The notes beneath the pieces were generated by a model. That model did no database searches, was not told the DNA's origin, and saw only the letters and a list, made by a program, of their open reading frames with translations. Below are positions 23,101-34,659 of a DNA stretch of 64,000 nucleotides, one piece after another (positions within the stretch are counted from its first letter, which is position 1; every line of letters starts with the position of its first letter). The translations under genes and the position numbers were made by a program. The stretch comes from Glandiceps talaboti (taxonomy: Eukaryota; Hemichordata; Enteropneusta; Spengelidae), in NCBI RefSeq assembly GCF_964340395.1, contig NC_135563.1, forward strand, positions 23,962,809-24,026,808. The letters are read 5' to 3'.

Positions 23101-23912
23101 AGTAAATAACATAAGTTTGTTATTGGTAAATCTTGTTCTGATCTCTAGGATTAAGTATGTTGATAATGTGATGTTGACTGGTTAGCTGCCATCACATTAA
23201 TTCATTGTAATGACTTTCGAATATTTCTCACTGAAAAGTCCATTCCATCTTTTCATGGATAGATTCTATAAAACTAGCAATAATCCTTAGTGATTGAATC
23301 ATCACTTTTGTATGAAATGCTAAGTGCTTTTCCTCAAATAAAGTATGTAGCTCTTCACATGGGCAAGTGCAGTAATACTCAATACTTGTTATAATACCTT
23401 TTTAATTATTATAGAATTTCCTATATTACAGCAATTCAAGGATGCCATCAAAACAAAATAACTTGTTCACATCTTACTATTACACATATGGACCATAGGA
23501 TATAGATGAATTTAGGTGTGTTTTGTCGGTAGCATCGTTGTCCAGTCACTGAATATATTTTGATGAGATTTAGTGTAGAAGTAGAAGTTTACAGTCATTA
23601 TGTGAATGAAACTGATAACATGGAAAGCTTTAATTCATTTGCACCACTATCAATGCTTTTTCAAAATTGAGAAAAAAACAAACACTCATTAATAAATCAT
23701 GACACGTCTCAAATAAAATCTAACACTATTTTTTTTTGCAGGATTTGCTTGGTGCCAAGAATGCAGGTGAAATACGTGAAGAGTTAGATCTGCAAGCCAT
23801 TGCTCCAGATCGAGAAATACATATTGTAGAGACCCAAGTTCCGCTCAGGTCCACACAGTTAGGAATAAGCACATTAGAAGATTTACTAGCAAAACTGGGT
23901 AAATCGACATAG
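20148..23912 (+). CDS. ARL9/ARL10: ARL9/ARL10-type ADP-ribosylation-factor-like GTPase (4 exons, about 229 aa)
   Basis: Exons are 20,148-20,312, 21,589-21,760, 22,894-23,075 and 23,742-23,912 (TAG). An alternative exon 1 donor at 20,301 would remove four residues, and both are in phase. Splice phases are 0, 1 and 0. The ATG sits in AAACATGGCGGCGG. Residues about 17-39 (KKVVVLGAGIVTAAGVIRYF) form a membrane anchor, followed by an acidic linker (EEGSSEDEYDGG) as in vertebrate ARL10, in place of the ARF myristoylated helix. G1 is GLDGAGKT, the switch I threonine is in PTEGF, G3 is WEVGGKEN and G4 is NKQD, the last split by intron 3. The G5-like stretch is ETQVP. G3 lacks the canonical Asp (DxGGQ) and the catalytic Gln. 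Human ARL10 has EIGGS there (from memory), so slow or no GTP hydrolysis is expected. The cellular role of the family is unclear. Confidence 0.92.
21365..21550 (+). repeat. Repeat fragment with ATT-rich tail in ARL intron 1
   Basis: cctggtactttggtttcctc, then gggatggccctcactggact, leads to ataaataaagattattatta and a TTA/ATT array. A unique body ending in a simple-repeat tail is the usual form of a LINE or SINE 3' end. Only one copy is seen here. Confidence 0.45.
22308..22395. mobile_element. Second MITE family, copy 1 (ARL intron 2)
   Basis: The left arm GCCCAAAGACTTGGCTATCT then GACTTG is the inverse of the right arm (GTCAAG...GATAGTCAAGTCTCTGGGC). The same ends occur at 47,909-47,984. A right-end-like fragment (gccaagtctctgggcta) is at 13,983-14,000. 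It is 88 bp with no ORF. Target duplication unclear. Confidence 0.7.
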
Positions 23913-25306
23913 TAGTTACAGCAACCTCATTGAAAACTGACCGGCCATTTTGCTAAATCACTTGGTAACTTAGTAATCATTTGACAGTTTGTTTGACTGG
24001 ATCAACATCTCATGAAATCGTAGACATTGTCACAGCAGGGCTGTCATCTCCAGTGATAACACTTGAGTACATTTTATAGGAAAGCATAAATATTTGAAGC
24101 ACAAAAATACGTAGCCATAATGCTATATAAAGCATAAGAATAATGCATTGATAGTGTGTAGCATTGAAAGTTATTTCAGGATTCAATTTTTGAGTCCTTT
24201 CACATGTCTATACCAGCCAGTAGTAATGTTATGACTCGGCCATGGCTATCTCTCAGTGAAGTTGATACTGTGGTACAGGCATGTCTGGGTTTCCTAGTAC
24301 TGTAGATGTGATAGCCACTTGGAAAACAACATTGCCATGTGATGAAAATAATTTACCCACTGATTTGGCCATATTACTGGTCGGAAAGTAGAGGGAACTG
24401 CTGTAACACTTTACACTGGGAGGTTGTACATTTTATATATTTTGGCCATCCTTTTGTACTGATGTGTAAATCCTACTATTATTTTGATTAGATAATTTGA
24501 TTGATATATGTGTTTGCTGTGTTATAAGCTCTTTCATTAATTTTTAAACCAATTTGAGGAGAAATAGATGAAAATGGAAATGAAAATTATTATATGAAAT
24601 TATGAAAATAATGTATATAATTAATTGTACTGTTTACTTGTATCTAGTGTATTGAAATTGTATGTATAGATTGGAAGACTTCAAGAATACTGATAATGTG
24701 AGGGATAGATACAGATGATAAGTTTAGATGTTGACTGGAAAATAAGTCAAATCAGTTGAACAAATGGCATTTGTTGTAGGCTAGATGGTTGAGCTGGCAA
24801 GCATCTTATTACTTTAGAGGTTATCCATTGGTTTGGAATCAAAAGATCTTGCATCGCATGTATAGTGTGTCAAATGGATGTATGTTGTTCATTCTATGCT
24901 AAATTTTAAATTGTCACCAACAGCTGTATTTAATCCAATTGGAGCATGACATTATCACACCCACACTTCAAACTTGAAGGTGGTGTTATTATGTAAACAT
25001 AATTTGCATATCAGGATTGTGTTTTTCTTGAATGGATTACCCAATTACAAGGCCTGTCAAGGTGTGATGGGTTACAACTGACATCCACTTTTCACACTTT
25101 TGACAACAAGTCGTCAAGCTAGCTTTTCACTTGATCAGAACCATTTACCGTGAGTGGTGAGATTTTTAGATTCAAAACTAACAGATTGCCTCTAGACTAG
25201 TGTTCTCCCCATACAGCCTGTGAACTCAGTAATCTAAATGTAGTGTTTTTCTCATGAATACCATGTGTAGCCACATAATTAATTATTTTATGTTGATTTT
25301 CACATG
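23913..25306. other. ARL 3' UTR and downstream spacer
   Basis: AT-rich and non-coding. No unambiguous AATAAA close to the stop was found, so the transcript end is not placed. Confidence 0.45.
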
Positions 25307-25440
25307 GTGCCTAGATTATGTCACATTATGCCTAGATTATGTTGATTATGTCACATTATGCCTAGATTATGTTGATTATGTCACATTATGCCTAGATTAT
25401 GTTGATTATGTCACATTATGCCTAGATTATGTTGTTTGTG
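25307..25440 (+). repeat. 30-bp minisatellite (4 units)
   Basis: Units of cctagattatgttgattatg then tcacattatg. Thirty is divisible by three, so one frame stays open. It has no other sign of coding. Confidence 0.9.
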
Positions 25441-25974
25441 CCAAGTTACCTTGATGTGACCTAGTTTACTGTATATATCATGTGACTTTGTACAAATAAC
25501 TCTGTATGTCAATATGTGATATGCTGATTTTATACTGATTTTAACAGTTGCAGATATTGAGGCTAGGCCAAACAATACTGAATTGAATTAAATTACTGAG
25601 TTCTCATGTTTGATGGCGAAAATATTGACATGTTGACAATCCACCATCTACAGAGACTATTAAACAAAAGGATGTGTACATACTTTAACACAGTGACCAT
25701 ATGGATGAGAATTGGGTATTTATTTTCCAATTTTAATTTGTATAACAACTCTCTTGTGTTTTTGTACATGAAAAGAGAATGTGAAACAGTATTGACAAAG
25801 TCCGGGTTTCTAACTTGTCAATTGCAAAAAACTAAAAGGTGTGTGTACGTAAAATAACAAATATTTCACACATATATTGATATTTTATAATTTATAGCAC
25901 TAGAATCATGGACTCGATGCTGTTTCATGTTCTTTCCAAGTAGGAAAACATAATAGAATTTTTTTTTTAAATTA

Positions 25975-26190
25975 AAGATTAACTTGTACTTAATTGTGTA
26001 CAACCAAAATACCCCCTAGGGAGAGAGAGGACCCACTTATACTTAGTTGTATACAAACAAATACACCCTTGGGAGAAAGAGGATTAACTTGTACTTAGTT
26101 GTATACAAACAAATACCTCCTAGGGAGAAAAAAGATTAACTTGTACTTATTTGTGTACAAACAAATACCCCCTAGGGAGAAAGAGGATAC
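25975..26190 (+). repeat. About 57-bp tandem repeat (4 units)
   Basis: Each unit contains acttgtacttagttgt, tacaaacaaataccccc and tagggagaaagaggat, with small differences. Confidence 0.88.
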
Positions 26191-27590
26191 TAATTTCTGA
26201 TCCATACGGTCACTTTAATGCTATAGTTACCACATTTACTTGTTATTTAACTTCTGTTTACATTTTTGTTAGTTTGACTATCATATGCTTATCCATTCCT
26301 CATTTCTCAATACATCTCTCAAAATGCTAAGCTTAGTTTTACACGTTTTCATTTCACTGTCAAGCTAGGATTTTAGCTATATTCTATGTGTGTTCTCTCA
26401 CTGAATCACATGTTTTTGCTTTTGCATGCTTTTGCATATGTTCTTTTGTTCTAAGATGTAAACAAATTTTTCCAGTTTTGCTTTGTTTGAATTAATATTT
26501 TCTTTTAAAATTCCCATTTAGGTACTTAAGTAGCCAGATTTTAATCTAGTTTTGTACTCAGTTACAGTTAGATGGAAATACCCTAGAGATTCAAAACTTC
26601 ACGTTGTCCTGGTACCACTTCAGAAAGTTCACACAAAAATCACAATCTGGTGTTGGGATTCTACCTATTGAAGTGTAGCTTGACACAATGACCTGGTATT
26701 ACTTTGGATTGTTACAAGAAAGTCTGGGACTTGCATACTTAATTACATTTGTATCAAACATATCTGCAAGCTTGCACTCACACACTAACAGTTTAATTTA
26801 AAGCCAGCAGGGTTCTTTCTTACTGAGGTAGAAGATTCCCAAAAGGAGTGGAGGACAAAATATTCTAGCTCAGTGAGCGAGTTTTATGGCATGTATGTTA
26901 TCTTGGTTTAACTCCTACTGAAAATAAAGCATGCAAATGATTCTTTCAGAAATACTGTAATTGAGTGAAAAAATTACAAATTGAGAGGTTATGATGTGCA
27001 CTCACTTCTTGAATTCTAGGCTCTCTGTTAGTGGAGGGTCTATGGTTTGTATCATTATTTTACTATGTATATAATGATTAGTGTGGTTTTTGTTATGTTT
27101 TAATGTATAGAAGAGGTATGCTTTTTTGTGGATTATAAATATATGTTGTTGGTATCTACATTGCATTGTAGTTTACCAAGTCAGACACTCATCCAACTGA
27201 AAATATCCACCCAGCTGAACATCACATCAATGAATAATTAAAACTGAAATATTCACTCACAATAATAAATGGACTGTCAAGGTAGAGATGTATCAGCATG
27301 TACTGAAATGTTAGAATCTACCATGAAGTATTTACTACATAAAATATGATGTCATAAATTTAATTGTTTTCGTGTCCTTCTTTCCCAGTGTCTCCCCAAA
27401 TAATCAGGGTACAGTTCAAGAGTTAAAAACGAAATATATTGTAGTATTGTGTATATAGCTGTAATATTGCATGTTTGAGGCATTGTTTTCAGACTACTTA
27501 CTGAATCAGTTGATATAAACAGTGCTGTCAGTTGATGGCAAATGAAGTCTCAAATAATTGCAAGTCCTTAGCTATCACCTTAATATTCAG
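26191..27590. other. No gene recognised
   Basis: AT-rich spacer with no convincing coding exon or repeat structure. Confidence 0.5.
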
Positions 27591-28055
27591 TGGATGCACA
27601 TATCCACCGTTTGTTGACTAACACAAGAACATGATGTATCTCATCACAATCACTATGTAAACTCTTACCTGGTGTAAGCTCCATGCAACCACCATGTTAA
27701 CTAACACAAGAACATGATGTAACACATCACATCACTATGTAAACTCTTACCTGGTGTAAGCTCTAACCACCATGTTAACTAACACATGAACATGATGTAT
27801 CACATCACATCACTATGTAAACTCTTACTTGGTCCAAGCTCCAAACACCATGTTAACTAACACATGAACATGATGTATCACATCACATCATAATGTTAAC
27901 TCTTACATGGTGTAAGCTCTAACCACCAAGTTAACTATTATTAAACACAAGAACACATGACATCATTATGCAAACTCTAACCTGGTCTGTTAATGCTCTA
28001 ACCACCATGTTAACTAATTCATGAACACGATGTATCACATCACATCATTATGTAG
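27590..28055 (+). repeat. About 80-90-bp tandem repeat (5-6 diverged units)
   Basis: Units contain aacacatgaacatgatgtat, cacatcacatcactatgtaa, actcttacctggtgtaagct and ccaccatgttaa. One more unit resumes at 30,062-30,150 after about 2 kb of unrelated DNA, so the array is interrupted. Confidence 0.88.
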
Positions 28056-30061
28056 TGCTGAAGGATACTGTAACTGAAGATTTTTTTTAAATGACAGAAC
28101 ACAGTCCTTTAGGAATCTTATAAAAATCCTTTAGGACATGATGGTCCTATTGGAATCCTTTAGGGATGGGTGGTGGGGGTGGTGAGTTTTCCACCAGGCC
28201 GACGAATAGTCACTGATCCCCTGTCTGTAAAACCAAAAACAGGCTGACCCCCCCCCCCCATCACTTAATTCTAAAACATAGTGACACCCCCCCCCCCCCC
28301 CCCCCCCCCCCCCAATATTTCATATTTATATGACAGGTATTTGATCGTGACTGGACAGACTGGACTGCTTGACTAAATACTTTATGATAGCATTATACTA
28401 AATTAGCGACTATACACAGGGTAAATATATTGAAAAGGGAATTTAATAGGGTCTTGACTGTAAAAGGTAGGGGAAAGTTTGAGATGAGAACATGTGCACC
28501 TCTTGTGGGGTACCATGGGGTCTCCCCCTAGAAGCTCTGGAGGTCAATTTTTAGGGTATTCAGACCCTTTTGGGTATACTGTTGACAGTCGCTCGCGCCT
28601 TTTTTTCCAACGTCTTATCTTAACTCCGATCCGGCACAACACTACTATAATCGCATACTGATATCGAGGGCCCCCGATATCAGTTTGCGATTAGACTAGT
28701 GTTGCGCTGGATTGGAGTTTATATAAAACGTAGGTAAAAAAAGGCGCGAGCGACTGTCGACAGTCTACCTTTTGGGCAGTAATTTCCAAGCTTTACAAGA
28801 CAGTACCAACATGTAATTATCAACTACATAGTGTTGAAATATTAAAAGAAAAGGTTAATAGCATCTTGACAGTAAGAGGTGGGGAGGGGGGGGGGGAGCT
28901 TTAGACTAGGATATGTCCACCACTAGTGGGGGTCCTAGGGGTGCCCCCTTAGAAGCTCTGGAGCTCTTTACTCTTAAAGCCAACGTTTAGGCTATTCAGA
29001 GCCTTTCAGGCAATTACTTCAAGGCAGCTCCATCAAGTGTCAGAAATTAAACTATTCTTTACACAGAGGGTTGAAATATGTTCGTAAAAATGTTAAATGG
29101 TATCATTATAGTACACGTCAGCAGATCTGGTGGTTGTATCTTTGGCAGGGGAGAGTAGGAGAGTTTCTTTATTTTAAGAGTCTTTTCAGGCAAGTGTTAG
29201 ACTATTCTGGCAATAATTTCACATCTCTAAAAGACAGTATATCTGAAATTAGCAACTTATGTTTCAGAAAAGTTTAAGTTAAGTAAGTTGTAAATGAGTT
29301 TTGCACGACACATAAAAATGGGCCAGGTAGTGTCCGTAACATTGGCATAGTGGCATTACTGCGGCAGATATATCATATAGTAAACTCACTGGTATGTTAG
29401 AGAATGTAAGGTCCTCATACCTACTACATGCATTATGTATAATACAAACTGGAATCTGTAGTGATTTGTAGTGTCGATAACATGTAGTGTCTGAAATAGA
29501 AAGTATACAATGCATATTAATCCCTTCATACTGAAGAGTAAAACAATTTAGATTAACTTAATCAAATTTATAAAATATCTATACCATTAGGAACTTTCAA
29601 CTTTTGCCCCAAAATGCATTATGTGAAGCATATTTGCCAATGATTGTGAAATACCCAAGTATTTACATGACATATGTTCTGTAGCTAGTGTGGTATGTAA
29701 TACATTGTACATGTATATGTAAAGTTATGTTTGAGCGTCACTTATACTCACAGTAATATTTTAAAAATGGGGACAAGAAAACATTTAACAGTTCAGACAA
29801 GGTCATACCATTGTAGATTCATGGATTTTTTTCTTCCATCAAAATCCAAAACACAATGACACCCCCCCCCCCCCCATATCCAAAATTTTCAAACAGGATG
29901 ACCCCCTACTGTCAATTTCGAAAACAGGGTGTCAAAACAGGATGAAACCCCTACTGTCATTTTCGAAAACAGGGTGACCCCCTACTAATTCTCCTCCCCC
30001 TGCCTAAGAAACTGACCGGTCCCTTAGGAATCTTGGAATCCTATAGGACATTTTCATAAGG
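28056..30061. repeat. About 2-kb block inserted in the tandem array, with internal duplications
   Basis: Both edges carry related words (ctttaggaatctt, ggaatcctttagg at the left; cttaggaatcttggaatcct and ataggac at the right). A roughly 450-bp segment is duplicated: 28,430-28,800 and 28,845-29,030 share tctagaagctctgga-type and tattcaga.cct phrases. C runs preceded by GTGAC, ATGAC or CTGAC recur at 28,248, 28,285 and 29,862 with aaaacagg(a/g)tgacccc motifs between. Probably a composite of non-autonomous elements. No coding capacity seen. Confidence 0.6.
28575..28767. mobile_element. Foldback MITE with 9-bp target-site duplication (copy 3)
   Basis: The ends are TATACTGTTGACAGTCGCTC at the left and the inverse of TAGACTGTCGACAGTCGCTC at the right, both continuing GCGCC. 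CCTTTTGGG flanks both sides (28,566-28,574 and 28,768-28,776). The uninserted duplicate segment reads CCTTTCAGG at 29,002-29,010. The centre is a perfect short hairpin (tactgatatcgaggg / ccccgatatcagt). It is 193 bp. Confidence 0.85.
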
Positions 30062-30149
30062 GAACTAACACATGAACATGATGTGTCACATCACAATCAC
30101 TAAGTAAATGCCTATCTGGTCCAAGTTCTAACCACCATATTAAAAGGCT

Positions 30150-31825
30150 AGGCATGGTAGGGGAATGACAAGAGGAAAAATCCCCACGACTGGATTTTAG
30201 GCTACCTCACTGTTTCCAACTTACAATGGTAAGTAGAGTTATCAAGGGGTGATTCACATCAAATGGAAAGGTATAATGAACCAAGACATATCTGCTGTAC
30301 AGAGACCAAGGATGTCTTGCCTGCTAGACTCTCTAGTGCTGTTGCCAAGTGAACTCATCTGTCTAATGAGTTTGTTTATTTCCTCAAATGTGCTGTTAAG
30401 ATATTTGATCAAAGATGGCAGTGACCATAATTTTGTTATTTCTGTAATTAGGATGTTGAATTCACAATTGATTTTGGATAGATTAAAGACAAAGAGACTG
30501 AATGTTTTGTAACAATTACTCCTTTATTAACAATTAACAATAGTCCTTTATTAATATTTACCAAAACTTGCAAGATATGCTACATATACAAGAATGAATG
30601 TTTATGGACTCTATCTTCATATAATTATTGTACTTATAAAATGAAATTTCAACTTGAAGTCAAAATAGTCTTGGTACCTGCAATAGCTTTTCACCTCATG
30701 CTAGATGGTCATACTGGAGCAAGATGGCTGACTTACTCTCACACGTGCCTATAGTAATACAGGTGTAGTGTGTGGAGTGGAAGTTATGGTGTTGACTACG
30801 ACATTGAATACAGTTTGTTGTTATTTTTAGACATGCATGTATTGGGATATTGTACTATGGGTACACAGTCCTCTGTAGTACATCCCTGACAATGCTTATA
30901 TGAGACATCAGTGAACATTTGGGAATCATTTTCCAAAAATATTTTATTGACTCTTGAGTGGAAATTTTTTGTTTATATACTGGGTTGGGGGTGGGGTATA
31001 TACAAAATGTATACTTCAACTTATGCTGAATGGAAACAGTAATTTGCAATGTTGATAAATGCCTGTATGTAATTTTCATCTTTTATTGCATTAACATCTT
31101 TAGCCCTATGCAAGAAATCAACCAGTGTGAAACCATACACATTTACTTTGATGCAGAACTTGTATACTTTGAATAATCTTGCAAATTATTGCTGGATAAC
31201 TAATTTCTGACAAAATCATGATCTCTGCTGTCAGGAACAAAGCAGCAGTCCAGAGAACTGTTGTTATACATATTGTGGAAAGTCACCTGGTCTTGGCATC
31301 TTCACCCACTGATATTGAACAATTGCTGCCTGTTGAAGTGAGAAAACAGTACACAAAACAGACCTGTTAGACACTGCTAAATGTAAGTGTTTATTTTTTA
31401 AAGATAATATGCTTTGTTGTGGATAGGTGCATTGTAAATCAACATTGAATGCAAAAGTATAATTTCTGAGCTAATTATATTATTTTACACACCCCAGTAT
31501 AGAAAATGTCTACATTGCATATGGCAGTAAATCCAAAATAGCAGATTTCAAACCAAATTCAACTAGTTAGCTCATACAGTATTCTTGAAAGGAAACTCTA
31601 AAAGAATTGCGGTCAAGTTGAATACAAAAATATATACAAAGCAGCTTCTATCTGAATAAGAGTTTACACGCAGCTGAACTTTGAAATATTCCTTGATGTA
31701 CACAAGAAGCTGCTACTCACTACAAAAAATAAGTTCCCACATTGCCTCATTCATGGCACACACTTACAGACATACCAAGTGTACCACAAAATTCAGTTGC
31801 CTCTTGTAAAGAGTATTTCAAAGGC
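30150..31825. other. No gene recognised
   Basis: An 87-codon open frame at 30,249-30,512 has mixed composition (LLDSLVLLPSELICLMSLFI) but no family that I recognise and no splice support, so I do not call it a gene. Confidence 0.45.
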
Positions 31826-31941
31826 TAGTCTTGCTGCCAGACTTGTGACTATCGTCCCTAAGCTTTTATTTGTATGCCGAGCCCACTCTTCTAGGCATAC
31901 AAAGCTTAGGGGTGATAGTCACAAGTCTGGCAGCGCGACTA
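31826..31941. mobile_element. Foldback MITE with 9-bp target-site duplication (copy 4)
   Basis: Arms of about 54 bp: the left begins TAGTCTTGCTGCCAGACTTG, and the right is the inverse of TAGTCGCGCTGCCAGACTTG. Both continue through TGACTATC and CCCTAAGCTTT. TTCAAAGGC flanks both sides exactly (31,817-31,825 and 31,942-31,950). It is 116 bp and folds into an almost complete hairpin. Confidence 0.93.
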
Positions 31942-31950
31942 TTCAAAGGC

Positions 31951-33470
31951 TAGCTACTGATAAACTGTTGTCTACATAGAAGCAAATAGGAATAGCGAAC
32001 TGCTACTAATCTACAAAAGCTCTTGTAGTGAGGGAACACAGATACATAATGTGTACATGCGTGGATAAACAGTTATGTTCTTATGTTAATTTTGGTATCT
32101 ACTAATTTGTTTTAACTTAACACATGGCAATGAAATTCTAGTATACTAACCCATCCCCCAAAAAGAGGCTTGTAGAAATAAAAGAAGACAGACCTTAGGA
32201 TAGTACAATGTAGTGTCTTTGGAACTGTAAATTTGAAATGAATGCAACACTTCGATCAATGGGTATGATCACACAATGATTTGATTATTCAGCGCTTATG
32301 TCTCTCTCTGCAAATGGCGGAATAATATGTCCGTAAATTGATGGTAGTTTGGTATCATACGTCCCCTGATGGGTCACTCTTGTTGGATGTAAATAGCTTC
32401 CTTTCCTTTACTTTACTTTACAATTAACTAGTCCTGTCTGGCTAGAACCTTGGTGTTATCCCAGGACACACTGCAGTTGGTCTTGTTGCAGTGGTCACCA
32501 ACTACATGTATAGTGGTCTTATCCCTCTTTGTGTGCTCTTTGAATCAGACACTGAATGGGCATTTGGACTCCCAGATACATGTATGGCTACTGTCCCATG
32601 TGATGTAGTCATTGTACCACAGAATAGTATTTTCATTTTTTTGTCCTCAGAGTGCACTAACAGTGTATGCACTGATTGATTGGTGGTACTAATTAACGCT
32701 GTGTGACTGGAAAACACTGAACAGTTATTCAGAGAGCCCCTGTAAATATGGTAGTCTAACTCTGAGCCAGCTGGATGGGAGAGCATTGGAGTTACTAGTA
32801 GTTGGTCTGGTCTTACTTGATGGTGTATTTCTGACAGACATTCCACTGAATAATTAGTAGACAGATTGAATGTCTCATTCATTTCCAATTTACCATTCAA
32901 AAATAACTCTATTTTACTGTAGTATCAATTCTTTGAAACATGAACACTATATTCCTTCTTTCAACGGGACAACCCCTGTAAAATAGGGATTGTATGTATA
33001 GATGAGTCCTCAATACTGCTATCAGTTTCAACTCTAGGTAATATAATATCAAAATATCTACCTTACTTGATATGCCACTCATTACTGTACATGTATTACG
33101 ACATGAATCAATATTCTTGCATGATAACTCTAGTTATTACATCTTTTCAAAGAGTATACTACACTCTTGTAATTTTCATTCTTCAGCAATGACATTGGAA
33201 CAATCAAACGTTTTTCCCATACTGTGGGTTACTAAAGAACCATTTTTCTCTAAATTATTTTGAACGACATGGGCTCCAAACTTTAAAAAGTTTGAAAAGT
33301 TTCCATGGCAATCTTGAAGGTCTTCTTGTAATGCATACAAATGCAAATGTATGCCAGAAACTGAAGTACCTGGTGATAGACTTCACGGATCCACTCTTTA
33401 AAATAATCACACTAACACAGTCCAGGCTGGTCATATACATAAATATATATTGTCTTGTTGTAATCTCTTT
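31951..33470. other. Downstream flank of HIGD2A; no second gene called
   Basis: Minus-strand open frame 32,900-32,502 (132 codons) overlaps plus-strand frame 32,491-32,679. Neither is recognised. One might be a decayed element or part of the HIGD2A 3' UTR. Confidence 0.4.
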
Positions 33471-34579
33471 CTATTTCTTTGACATAACACTCTGTCTAGC
33501 ATTGACTGCCACACCAATAATAATTGCTACTACTGTGAAACCCTGTGCTGCTATACGCATTCTCATCATCCTTTGTGACTTGTGCCGGTCACCTCTCCTG
33601 AACTGTACAAGACCAAATGAAAGTACGGCTGCAGTTGCCATCAGACCTGAAAGCAAAGGATTTACTTGATAAGTATTTTTATTTGACAGCTGTAGAGTTA
33701 TGGTATATATTTAATATATCATGTTAAGGAAGCTTTCAAGGATTGTACGTACTAGAGTTTGATATCAGTGAGTACCAGGGAACAATCATTACTCAAAATA
33801 TGGGGTCCCTAATTTCCCTTAGCACCTTCACTAAAAAATAGCACTAATGGCGTTGTAGCACAACTGTAGTTTTTAAAAATGTTTACCCACATGCTGATCC
33901 ATGCTAGGTATATGTGTTCATATGCTGAATTATTATCCAGTTGCCTATCCAACCCTGTTGTTATCTTTGCAATATACACAGTCATTTGGCTGTTGCTATG
34001 GGCATGGCCATGTTGCTAGACATATTTGCATAAATTTTTTGAATGTTCGTTCACTTGTCTATGAATCCCTCATGTTATCTTTGCAATATAGCATCATTCT
34101 AGAAACATCTCACAAGTTTCAGTCTCATTGACCAAGTACTTTTTAAAGATAAATTTTTGACCAAAGTTCATATTTTTACACCTAATTTGCATATTGCTGA
34201 TGAGATCATTATACACTTAATATTTCTTCATCTATACACTCCCAGATGCATTAAATTTCAGCCCAATCTGCTCAGTAGGTTTGGAATTAAAGATTTTTGG
34301 TCAAAAAGACACATTTTTAGCACTAATTTGCATATCCCTGATGGGATCATCATGTCCTGTACAATTCTTAATCTAAACACCCTTACAAAAGTTCCCACCA
34401 AATGATCTGCCCAGTAGTTTTTGAGTTGAAATTTTTTGACCAAAATAACATTTTTTGACCAAAATCACACATCGGTGGCAAGATCATTTTGATTTGAACA
34501 ATTTCCCAACTAGACACCCAAGGTAATACACCCACCAAATATCATAGCACTCGGAAGAGTGGTTTTTGTCTTTAAGTTG

Positions 34580-34659
<80 letters not shown>

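Noticed and set aside
25254-25454. Repetitive frame (LDYVDYVTLC)
   Set aside because: 30-bp minisatellite in ARL downstream DNA, with no start context, splicing or family support.
32502-32900. 132-codon minus-strand frame past HIGD2A
   Set aside because: No recognised family and an overlapping frame on the other strand. It could be a 3' UTR or a decayed element, so it is not called.
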